Shown one piece after another: positions 10,513 to 17,344 of a stretch of DNA of 64,000 nt (positions within the stretch are counted from its first letter, which is position 1; the number at the start of each line of letters is the position of its first letter). The translations under genes and the position numbers were made by a program. The notes under the pieces were generated by a model that had not been told where the DNA came from, made no database searches, and was given only the letters and a program-made list of their open reading frames with translations. The DNA comes from Larus michahellis (Eukaryota > Chordata > Aves > Charadriiformes > Laridae), in contig NC_133901.1 of assembly GCF_964199755.1 (NCBI RefSeq), positions 8,409,016 to 8,473,015 of the forward strand. Direction: 5' to 3'.

Positions 10513-10731
10513 CTGGAACAGGCAAAACTTTGTTCTTTCCTAATTCTCCCTAAAAGCAACCTGCCTGTTCGTGCTCCCTCACAAACCCGTCTGCGCCACA
10601 GCCTCCTGCTGTCTCACGGGGTTTTAATACGTTTATTATTCAACTCGAATATTGCAGTAACTTGTAGAGGTCAGATAACCTCGGCGTGTTTGTGCGTGTT
10701 CCTTTCCTCAGGTTTCTCGGAGGGATGCTGA
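2346..10731 (+). CDS. FIIND (ZU5-UPA) - death domain protein, 15 exons read
   Basis: Exons: 2346-2377, 2657-2710, 3265-3315, 3786-3815, 4862-4909, 5002-5045, 5175-5224, 6022-6242, 6330-6580, 7238-7372, 7672-7810, 8289-8342, 8453-8536, 9648-9917, 10712-10731. All introns are GT-AG and the phases join to one frame of 493 residues plus stop (numbered here from the first full codon at 2347). The N-terminal end is missing. Residues 1-70 are acidic and Ser-rich. A Cys cluster lies at about 69-83. The FIIND spans about 103-352, with ZU5-type YQCSLTGLIFEV at its start and a UPA half after the cleavage site. Residues 370-397 carry two basic clusters. Residues about 403-487 form a death domain (QLMVIAKLFGRQWREIA, later WRDREKSNGTAEAL). 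FIIND proteins known in mammals (NLRP1, CARD8) end in a CARD; PIDD1 and UNC5 carry ZU5-UPA followed by a death domain. A self-processing death-signalling adaptor is inferred. I do not recognise the gene by name. It is convergent with IL12A. Confidence 0.85.
2657..2710 (+). CDS. FIIND-death gene, acidic microexon b
   Basis: The exon is 54 nt and phase 1-1, with acceptor cttgcag and donor g|gtgagc. It encodes a Glu/Gly/Ala-rich peptide including GEGSAEEHPV. Confidence 0.65.
3265..3315 (+). CDS. FIIND-death gene, Ser/Glu microexon c
   Basis: The exon is 51 nt and phase 1-1, with acceptor gttaag and donor g|gtgagc. It encodes GEDGSENSSSSSEEES, a dense casein-kinase-2-like acidic serine stretch. 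Confidence 0.7.
3786..3815 (+). CDS. FIIND-death gene, acidic microexon d
   Basis: The exon is 30 nt and phase 1-1, with acceptor atcag and donor g|gtgagt. It encodes DAEESDGGRS. Confidence 0.65.
4862..4909 (+). CDS. FIIND-death gene, acidic microexon e
   Basis: The exon is 48 nt and phase 1-1, with acceptor ttttgtag and donor g|gtagta. It encodes DEEQEEKEPLPRCNES and supplies the first Cys of the cysteine cluster. Confidence 0.7.
5002..5045 (+). CDS. FIIND-death gene, Cys-cluster exon f
   Basis: The exon is 44 nt, with acceptor tcactag and donor |gtatgt, moving the frame from phase 1 to phase 0. It encodes GVNCLPPCEHCRNVN, which contains C-x3-C-x2-C. Confidence 0.7.
5175..5224 (+). CDS. 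FIIND-death gene, exon g before the FIIND
   Basis: The exon is 50 nt, with acceptor atgtag and donor gt|gtatgt. It encodes DQKEQVTPRRLAGGQH plus two bases of the next Val. The alternative donor two bases earlier would break the FIIND frame, so the end at 5224 was chosen. Confidence 0.7.
5627..5690. repeat. Short GT-rich tandem repeat in intron
   Basis: A unit of roughly 23-25 bp based on gtgatgtcggtggcgt is repeated about twice with a degenerate third copy, inside the intron between 5224 and 6022. Confidence 0.6.
6022..6242 (+). CDS. FIIND-death gene, ZU5 (N-terminal FIIND) exon h
   Basis: The exon is 221 nt, with acceptor cggcag and donor g|gtgagt. It encodes the beginning of the FIIND, including GTYQCSLTGLIFEVTEAV. 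This matches the conserved YQC-TGL-FEV signature that opens the domain in NLRP1 and CARD8. Confidence 0.9.
6330..6580 (+). CDS. FIIND-death gene, self-cleavage-site exon i
   Basis: The exon is 251 nt, with acceptor ccccgcag and donor aag|gtgtgg. The catalytic-position His is at 6362-6364 (in VLHIKGEG). The Ser nucleophile is at 6443-6445 (in VSSLSPVG), exactly 27 residues later. The rest begins the UPA half (AVILYKVV, FRVYVATN). Confidence 0.9.
7238..7372 (+). CDS. FIIND-death gene, UPA exon j
   Basis: The exon is 135 nt and phase 0-0, with acceptor attttag and donor gag|gtaagt. It encodes FIKIDKPPVCQKLLQNGKRY, equivalent to the FVRIHKPP stretch of NLRP1. Confidence 0.9.
7672..7810 (+). CDS. 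FIIND-death gene, UPA end exon k
   Basis: The exon is 139 nt, with acceptor ttgcatag and donor a|gtgagt. It encodes the end of the UPA half, including LKSYIEVYL and ATVWKAKLRE. The latter corresponds to the TLVWEALVK segment that closes the domain in NLRP1. Confidence 0.9.
8289..8342 (+). CDS. FIIND-death gene, linker exon l
   Basis: The exon is 54 nt and phase 1-1, with acceptor tttcccag and donor g|gtaagt. It encodes SDWIHYDQNKNEQKRSAA, a charged linker following the UPA half. Confidence 0.8.
8453..8536 (+). CDS. FIIND-death gene, basic NLS-like linker exon m
   Basis: The exon is 84 nt and phase 1-1, with acceptor ctttttag and donor g|gtagag. It encodes GVKKRKTALSVS, an EEEE run, and SKKQKTGNTE. 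The two basic clusters about 13 residues apart resemble a bipartite nuclear localisation signal. Confidence 0.85.
8906..8926. repeat. Poly-A tract in intron
   Basis: A run of about 20 A residues lies in the large intron before the death-domain exon. The flanking sequence does not reveal a recognisable retroposed gene. Confidence 0.7.
9648..9917 (+). CDS. FIIND-death gene, death domain exon n
   Basis: The exon is 270 nt, with acceptor cttttcag and donor g|gtatcg. It encodes the whole death-fold domain: helix 1 LTDRQLMVIAKLFGRQWREI, helices 2-4 including MEMKDIEQIQATEEE, then LLLSKWRDREKSNGTAEALY and a final helix ending LQALQ. The GRxWREIA and W-N-GTAEAL pattern is characteristic of death domains and does not fit the CARD that follows FIIND in NLRP1 and CARD8. 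Confidence 0.9.
10474..10512. repeat. (TA)n microsatellite followed by T run
   Basis: About 12 TA dinucleotides run directly into about 15 T residues, in the last intron of the FIIND-death gene. Confidence 0.9.
10712..10731 (+). CDS. FIIND-death gene, probable terminal coding exon o
   Basis: An acceptor ctttcctcag fits phase 1 and adds GFSEGC before a TGA, ending the protein just after the death domain. The alternative is reading through the donor at 9917, which stays open to a TAG at 10027 and adds about 36 residues. The spliced form is favoured because the acceptor is strong and well placed. Confidence 0.55.
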
Positions 10732-12277
10732 GCGGGTGAAGCCGGAGCTAGGAGTGCGGTGGGAGCGAAGCTTCTCCGGCTGCTTCCCTGGGATCCCGCT
10801 GAGGTTGGGGAAGGAAGATGCAGGGCATCACCACTCAGTGGGCTGCGTAGGCAGGATCTTCGCAAGAAATGTGAATAACGAAATTTGGCACAGCTATAAG
10901 CACACGTCGGGCTTTCGGGAGCAATTCCTCACGCGGTGGATCCCAGCATCGCGGCGGGGGGAAACCCAACACTGCCACCCAGCTTTGTCCCATCTGAGCC
11001 AGTCCTAAAAGACATGAACACTGGAAAAAAACAGTTTACCTTATTCAGGTATATGATTGTTGTCTGGAAACGTTTTTATTGACATCAGGGAAAGACAGGG
11101 AGAAAAGTTATGCAGGAACTTTCATCCCCTTAAACAAAAAAAAAAAATTGAACTGCCAAAATCATGAGGTCCATTGTATTTCTCACAGATGCCCAAGATC
11201 AGGGAAGAATAATCCTAAACTTGCAGATAATTTCCTTTGCGTAATCACTGTATATATACATAATTACTGTATATACTTGTGTACATTCAGTCCTTGTTAA
11301 GCTGTGGTTCTGTCTTCTAAAAACCCGAAGGCTGGTTTCACGGGCACACCACTATTAACTCCAGGCAGCTTTGAATTTTCCCTGGGAATTTCTTCTTCAC
11401 TCTTTTCTGTATAGTCTGTCAATTTTTATGAGATAATTTTTTACGTTGTATAATTTTTTTTGTATTATAAACTTTTTATAATTTTTTTTTTTTTTTTACT
11501 TGATTAATTTTAACTTGAATAGAATTAGGTGCTTAAACAAAAATGGGAGAAGCCAAAATCTCTGCGAAGGCTGTTATTCTCTCGGCAGTGTGCGTACGAC
11601 ATACGACAGAATTGGAAAAGATTTGGAAATAATGTTATTTGCGGAAGAGAGCGGTGACCTGATATGGGAGATTGTCTTGTTTTTAAAGACACGGGGTTCT
11701 TTTGATCATCTTCCTCTGCATATGTTTATGAAAGAAAAAGCATACTTTTAAAAAATAAGGATTAAACCGGAAACATTTACACTATTTACGTATGATTTTG
11801 GATTTTTAAAGAAATTTTATTTTAGCTATTGGATGAAATGTTGCAAGATTGCTGTATGGTGTGGGCCGTCTTTCCAATCTTTGCTGCCCCACTGCTATGT
11901 AGATCCCGGGCGGTGGCAGATGAAAAGGGCTGTGTTGGTGCTCAGGACCCTGTGGGCTCTGCTGCCGAAGGGGATTTTAGGGGAAAAAATTGCTGTGGGA
12001 GGCAGGGAGGCTCGTGTGGGGCTCTCCAGCCCCAGGCAGAGCTGCCCCTGGCTCCTCTCCGGGACAAGTGGGGGGAAAATTGACATCAAGGGAACCGTTA
12101 AAATACCTGATAAAAAAGGAAGTTCTAATAGAATCCTCTGGTCAAAAGCAGAATTCAGTAAATCTAAGCTAGAAATAGGATGTTTATTTATAATAATGAG
12201 GGTAATTGGATAACATAGCAGACGGTCAATGGAGATGATAAGGTCTTCAACCTTCAGGTTCTTTAAATCAAAATAAA
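10732..12277 (+). other. Probable 3' UTR of the FIIND-death gene
   Basis: The stretch follows the stop codon, is AT-rich with T runs around 11,400-11,500, and ends at the first canonical AATAAA on this strand (12272-12277). No exon was recognised in it. UTR status is inferred from position and the poly(A) signal. Confidence 0.4.
12272..12277 (+). terminator. Candidate poly(A) signal AATAAA of the FIIND-death gene
   Basis: This is the first exact AATAAA downstream of the stop codon at 10731 that I could find on the + strand. Confidence 0.4.
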
Positions 12278-13209
12278 GAAGCCTTGTTAGAAAAAAAAGT
12301 ATGTTGTATTTCTGTGCTTTTCAGTTTGGCTTTGGCCAGTTCTTGCAGACAGAAGGAATTAAACCATCACGGTTCCATCACGGCACCAAAGCGTGAGGTT
12401 GCTCTTACCTTACGACTTGGTCTCCGTTGCCCTTGGTCTGTGGGAGCAGGGCTCAAGCGGTGGGAGTTTATAAAGATTATAATATTTATAAGATTACATT
12501 ATAATGTTTATAAGGTTACACGTTAAGGGCTGGTGTGGTGCGCAGGTGACACCAACGCCTTGGGAAGAGGGGAGAGGATGAGGATGGCAGCTATCCCCTC
12601 GGCATCTGGAAGAGCAGGGGGTCCCACCAGCCCCTCGGCATCACAGGGGGATGCTCGGGGGTCCCCAAAGAGGGCAGAGCTTGGAGGAACCAAGCGAGGG
12701 GAGAGAGGTGAAGAACAAGGCGCTGGCGATGAGGGGCAGTGGAGGCGGCATGGGATGTGGCCAAAGCCATTGCTGGGGCGAGGGCAGACCCGACAAAGAG
12801 GGGATGGACGCCTTCGTCTGCGCAGGCTGATGCGCTGCCGGCACCCGGCATCCCTCCCGGCCTCCAAAGCTCGGCATAAATCCTTGCCTCGCTGAAACAA
12901 ACAATTTAGCCATTGAGTTCAGTGGGGCCAGGATTTCACCCCGGAAACTATGTAACCGTCTGGAAAATCACTGTAAACGAGGATGAAACCGAGGGGGTTG
13001 CTCCGAGTGCTCAATCTGAGAGAAAAGCCACAAGCAACGCGTCTGATGTAAGTAAGACGACGGAAACAGGATTTTAAAATATGAAACCAGTGCTGAGTGT
13101 TACTGTGATCTTTACAGGCCAGCAATGTTCAAAGTATTTTAAGAGTATTCATGTTACATCTCAAGGAAGGGAAAAAAAAATCCACAAAAATTTTCATGCA
13201 AACTTTAAT
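12278..13209. other. Convergent intergenic gap
   Basis: This gap of about 0.9 kb separates the 3' ends of the FIIND-death gene (+) and IL12A (-). A GC-rich patch at 12,530-12,890 has overlapping open frames on both strands but no recognisable protein. Short imperfect tataagattac repeats lie at 12,470-12,525. Confidence 0.5.
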
Positions 13210-13215
13210 TTTATT
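13210..13215 (-). terminator. IL12A: Poly(A) signal of IL12A
   Basis: TTTATT on the + strand reads AATAAA on the - strand, about 380 bases past the IL12A stop. It lies at the end of an AT-rich 3' UTR. Confidence 0.6.
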
Positions 13216-13593
13216 AAGCAATAAATAGAATAAATAAGGAATATAATCATAAATAAGTTGATTATTACAAATATGTTTCAATTTCTGAAAATTACGTCTG
13301 AATAAATAAAAAAGTTAAGATAAATTACGGTTGAGTGTTCAGTGGTTCGAGAACATTTTGGAACTACGATGTAGCTTATTTTCTAGAAATCTAGAATTTT
13401 AACATGATAGCTTAAAAGGCATTGACAACATCTTGCTAAAACATGATGTATAACAAACTTTGTGAAATATCATATGCTAGATTCCTTAAAAATCCCAAAC
13501 CACCTCGCAGGGTGTTGACCCTATTTTTTTTTTTTTTTTCTTCAGAACATCTTTAGGTCAGATTTATACCCAAAGTGCCGGAGGGCTGGGAGC
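13216..13593 (-). promoter_or_regulatory. IL12A: IL12A 3' UTR with AU-rich elements
   Basis: On the - strand the part between about 13,218 and 13,330 holds five ATTTA pentamers (TAAAT on the + strand). These are the AU-rich elements that destabilise many cytokine mRNAs. A T run at about 13,525-13,540 (A run in the transcript) lies closer to the stop codon. Confidence 0.65.
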
Positions 13594-13761
13594 TCACAGT
13601 GAGCTCTCTGGAGAGGTCAGGTAGCTCATCACCCTGTTGATGGTGACCGTACGGATCCGGAAGGCGTGAAGGATGCCGCAGAGCCTCATCCGCGCTTTGA
13701 AGGAGGTCAGCCCCGCGCCCACGGGGGGCTGCGGTGCGCTCCCGCTGCCCGTCTTCAGGGC
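13594..13761 (-). CDS. IL12A: IL12A last coding exon
   Basis: The exon is 168 nt including TGA at 13594-13596. Its acceptor reads tttcccag on the - strand. It encodes ALKTGSGS through the conserved helix D ([17 protein letters not shown]), ending TSPESSL. Confidence 0.95.
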   Translation of the reverse strand, partial: ALKTGSGSAPQPPVGAGLTSFKARMRLCGILHAFRIRTVTINRVMSYLTSPESSL

Positions 13762-16700
13762 CTGGGAAAAGGTAAGGGCGTTACAAAACGATCACCAGAA
13801 AGTGGCTAAAAAAAAAGACCTCTTTAGCTTTTTCAACCCCTGAGCGATAAATGAGAAGACTTAGAAAGAAGAATGCATTCTCATAAATGAGAAGTTTAAA
13901 ATATTTAATTATATAATTAATATTTAGTAGTAAGCCAGCTGTACTTTCCTTGGGCTAAAAACATCCATTCACGTACAAAGGCTCTTTCTGACTAAGAATA
14001 AAGATGCTTTTTTAATAATAAGCCTACGGCCAGCTTTGTCTAGTGACCCCTTAGGCTGAGCTCATCTGCCCATGGCCAGAATCTCCAAGCTATTGTGAGA
14101 CGCTGTGCCGATACAAAGGCAATTAACTTTTTTTTTTTTTTAGTTAGCTTTTGTTAAACAAACAAACAAGCTTTTAGCATCTATTCCCTCTGCTCACCAG
14201 TAATACTTCTCAAAGTTCAGTACACCCTATGTCATATTCAGTATACCAGGTGTATTATATTTCTGTATTTGGAAGAGAAATAGAGCTATGTCCCTTTTAC
14301 TCTATCTTTTATTCTATTTTTGAGTTCTCTGAGGAACTGGCAGACAATCCTGTACCCCATCTCCTTGCGGGAGCGGAGCAGTGAGAAAGAAGGATTGCTG
14401 CTAAGGAGCCATACATCCGAGTCCTGATGCGTTGACCATATTATATCAGCAAGGCAAAAATAGGAAGTGCGAGACACAATTCATGAGCATCAAGTCCCTT
14501 CTAGGAAAAACATTAACAGGTAATTTTTTAAATTACCAGATTAAAGAAAGGTCACTGTTCGACTGACTACAGAAAGGAGGAAACTGGATTAAAAACTCTG
14601 GTTTAAGACAGGAATAGTAGAAAGGAAGGAGACCGGAATACTTACTTTCATCATTTCATCAATAGCTGCCAGCACCTTTTGATCATTGAAGTTCTTCAGC
14701 TCTGCCCTGTAGGCGTTCAGATCCTCGTAGATGCCCTGCAGGCATTTACTCTGCAAACATCAGAATTATTAGGAAGTGCAGGAAGCTGTTGTTACACGCT
14801 TTAAACGCACAACAGGCAAAAGGAAGGGTTCTTTGGGGAAACCTGCAATTTACCGTATCAAAAGTAGATCTTTCCAGTGCTGTACAGTTTCCAGTCTGCA
14901 AGTTAAAGAAGAAACGAGACATGGTGATTTTGTGGAAGTGTGAATTATGTATGTCTACTATGTTCCACGAAAATATGATGCTGAAACTGGATATGTTTTT
15001 TTTTTTTACCCCTGTATCTTCAGATATACAAGCTTTTATCGTGTTGATGTGATTCTTCGTGATATCTTCAAGATCAATCTCTTCAAGGATACATTCAAAT
15101 CCCAGGGTGTTGAGCTCCTGTGTTAAAAAGGGCGTAAAAAAGGGTCATTGACACAGCTTCATGGCACTGTGCATATGTATGTAAATAAACACAATTATAA
15201 GTGATGTGTCACAGCTGCCTGTGCTTTGCTGAATCCTAGGAATGAGGCTGTGTGAGGACTACGGTTCAGTACAAAAGCTAGAAAACAGAGACTGAAATGC
15301 ATGTGGCAGTTGCGTTTAATGGGAATAAGCTCAGGCTTTGCACAGATTTGGTTTATGTGTTGTTGCGAGTTGCACTGCCTCCATTACTTTAAATTATCTT
15401 CTCAGACACCAAATCTATTGAGAGCTTTATGTTGCTATAGTTTCAAATGTAAAGTATCTCTTAGAATGTGAAAAACAATGAATACCATCCGCATAGACAT
15501 TTAACAGTGCTAACTGACCCGCTGCAAGCGAGGCGCAATGCACCTATTTAGTGGTAGGGGATTTTGCGGTTCTCTGAGGTGAAGCTTATTAACAATAGCA
15601 GGGAATTTTAGCAAAAAAAAAAAAAAAAAAATCCCCTTGGCACTACTGACAGGGAGCTTTAGTGCAGAAAGATGCTACTGCACCAAGCCAATGACACCAG
15701 CAACAACGAGCGAACACTACAGCAGTGTCGGAACCAGGTATTTCCTGAGCCAGCTCTGCAGGCGCCTCAGAGCGAAAATGAGAGTGCTCGATCGGCCGTT
15801 GCTGTGCTGCCAGCGCCACTAACGCTGTGGTGTTTCTGTGGGGGTCAGTGAACAAGGGTTGAAAAAGACACCTGAGTAAATCCCCATCTTAAAGGGCTGG
15901 TCAAGGGAGGCACGCAAGCAAAGATCAGGTATGGAGTCCTAAAGAGAGTCTACAGAGAGCATCCACCCTCCAGCAACACATCACTGCCCTCCTGGATACC
16001 GTCACTGCCCCATCACTGCCTGGTTGGGTACCCTCGCCAAACCATCACCTCCTGCCTGGGTACCATCACTGCCCCGTCACTGCCTGGGTAGGTACCGTCA
16101 CCAACCCATCACCTCCTGCCTGGATACCCTCACCAACCCATCACCACCGTCCTGGGTAGGGACCCTCACCAACCCATCACCTCCTGCCTGAATACCATCA
16201 TCGTCTGCCTGGGTACCCTCACCAACCCATCACCACCCTCCTGGGTACCCTCACCCACCCATCACCTCCTGCCTGGGTACCATCACTGTCCCACCACTGC
16301 CACTGCCTGGGTAGGTACCCTCACCATCCCATCACCTCCTGCCTGGGTACCACCACCACCCTCCTGGGCACCCTCACCACCCCATCACCGCCCTCCCGGG
16401 TACCCTCACCAACCCATCACCGCCCATCTGGGTACCACCGCTGCCCTCCTGGGTACCATCACCGTCCCATCATCGCCTGCCCCTGTCCCCTCACCAACCC
16501 ACTCCCCGCCCCGGCCCGTTTCTCGCCGGGCCCCTGGCAGACCTTCAGCCGGTGGAGGGAGGCCTTGGCGGCCTCCAGCATCTCCCGGGAGCGGCTCAGC
16601 CCCTCGGCGAGGCGGTGGCGGGGGGGCGGCGGCAGCGCCCGGACGGGTGTCAGCAGGGCCAGCGCAAGGCAGAGCCTGGGCAGCAGCGCCCAGGGCCCGC

Positions 16701-16800
16701 ACCGCTGCCTGCACACCCGTCCGGCGGCGCTGCGGGGCGCTGCCTGCCCGCCGCTGCCCGCGCTGCCCGCGCTGCCCGCGCTGCTGCCGCGCTGCTCCAT
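13594..16800 (-). CDS. IL12A: Interleukin-12 subunit alpha (p35)
   Basis: Five coding exons on the - strand, all phase 0-0: 16543-16800, 15010-15117, 14854-14895, 14646-14750, 13594-13761, giving 226 residues. Residues about 36-56 form a hydrophobic leader core ([14 protein letters not shown]) after an unusual Ser/Gly/Ala-rich start; no later Met precedes it. The four-helix cytokine core is clear: [35 protein letters not shown] and the near-invariant [22 protein letters not shown]. The protein pairs by disulphide with IL-12 p40 (or with EBI3 as IL-35) and is secreted to drive Th1 and interferon-gamma responses. Cys at 95, 116, 126, 139 and 199 match the human FYPC, EAC, ESC, ALC and KLC cysteines; Cys126 is the expected link to p40. 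A glycosylation sequon N-C-T is at 125-127. The gene sits next to SCHIP1 as in mammals. Confidence 0.96.
13762..14645. other. IL12A: IL12A intron 4
   Basis: This AT-rich intron of 884 bp has a T run at about 14,128. No additional exon was seen. Confidence 0.7.
14646..14750 (-). CDS. IL12A: IL12A exon 4 (coding)
   Basis: The exon is 105 nt and phase 0-0, with acceptor gtttgcag and donor aaa|gtaag. It encodes [19 protein letters not shown] and continues to AAIDEMMK, equivalent to human LCLSSIYEDLK through AVIDELMQ. Confidence 0.95.
14854..14895 (-). CDS. IL12A: IL12A 42-nt microexon (interchain Cys)
   Basis: The exon is 42 nt and phase 0-0, with acceptor cttgcag and donor acg|gtaaat. It encodes [14 protein letters not shown], matching the human ESCLNSRETSFIT segment that carries the Cys bonded to p40. 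Introns on either side are only 103 and 114 bp. Confidence 0.9.
15010..15117 (-). CDS. IL12A: IL12A exon 2 (coding)
   Basis: The exon is 108 nt and phase 0-0, with acceptor ttaacacag and donor ggg|gtaaaa. It encodes [20 protein letters not shown] through ACISEDTG, equivalent to human FYPCTSEEIDHEDITK. Confidence 0.95.
15118..16542. other. IL12A: IL12A intron 1
   Basis: This intron of 1.4 kb has an A run at 15,614-15,631 and a GGTACC-rich minisatellite filling its first third in transcript order (15,960-16,500). No exon was seen. Confidence 0.7.
15960..16500. repeat. Minisatellite, unit about 32 bp
   Basis: About 15 degenerate copies or half-copies of a unit built from aacccatcacctcc, tgcctgggtacc and ctcacc fill this interval. 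Many copies carry the KpnI hexamer ggtacc. Units differ by substitutions and by half-unit insertions such as atcactgcccc. The array ends about 40 bp before the IL12A exon 1 donor. Confidence 0.9.
16543..16800 (-). CDS. IL12A: IL12A first coding exon (signal peptide)
   Basis: The exon is 258 nt from ATG (16798-16800) to donor aag|gtctgc. It is very GC-rich. It encodes a low-complexity GSAGSAGS start, the hydrophobic leader, and the first mature helix ending ASLHRLK. No other in-frame Met precedes the leader, which supports this start. Confidence 0.85.
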
Positions 16801-16845
16801 CCCGCTGCCGAGGGAGAGGTGCCGGGGACGGAGGGACGGCGCCGG

Positions 16846-16853
16846 CTTTTATG
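16846..16853 (-). promoter_or_regulatory. IL12A: IL12A TATA box
   Basis: CATAAAAG on the - strand lies 46 bp upstream of the ATG, in an otherwise GC-rich stretch. Initiation 25-30 bp downstream would leave a 5' UTR of only about 20 nt. Confidence 0.55.
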
Positions 16854-16866
16854 GGGCGGCGGGAGC

Positions 16867-16876
16867 GGGAGTTCCC
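16867..16876. promoter_or_regulatory. IL12A: NF-kappaB site in the IL12A promoter
   Basis: GGGAGTTCCC matches the GGGRNYYYCC consensus and lies 14 bp upstream of the TATA box in the IL12A direction. A second, shorter GGGAATCCC is at 16963-16971. Control of IL12A by NF-kappaB (c-Rel) is established in mammals; use of these sites here is inferred. Confidence 0.5.
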
Positions 16877-17221
16877 CCTCTTCTCCTTTCTTTTCTAGCA
16901 GGCTGGCCGGGCCGGGGGGCTGCCATCACTCATCCCGAGAGCGGCGGGGCCGCCGCCCCGACGGGAATCCCGGCACTGCGGGAGGGGGGCGGGGGAGCCC
17001 GGCCCGGAGCTGCAGCTGCGGGGGTCGCTGCCGGCGCTGAGCCTGTCTGAGGATGCTGCGGGGCAGAGCTGGGCGCTTGCAGAGGCTGGAAGTCCTTTAT
17101 TCAGGACTATTCCCTTTGCACTCAGTGGGCAGCCAGCTTAGAGAAAAATAAGAATTACTAAAAGTACGTGCATGACCCGTAGATAAGCTTTTACATTTCC
17201 ATTCTTTATTGTTAAAAACTA

Positions 17222-17339
17222 TAATCGTAGAATTGCCTAGGTTGGAAGGGATCTTTCAGATCATCTAGTCCAACTATCAACCTAACTCTGACAAAAACCA
17301 TCACTAAGCCATATCTCTAAGCACTATGTCTAATGATGA
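17222..17339 (-). mobile_element. CR1 LINE 3' fragment
   Basis: The sequence gttggaagggatctttcaga, followed by catctagtccaac, is the typical CR1 3' UTR read from the element's end. It is 5'-truncated at about 17,339, next to the LTR. The orientation is - strand. Confidence 0.85.
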
Positions 17340-17344
17340 GGTGT

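Noticed and set aside
15960..16500. Possible CRISPR-like spaced repeat
   Set aside because: Units are contiguous and degenerate with no unique spacers, in a vertebrate intron; it is a minisatellite.
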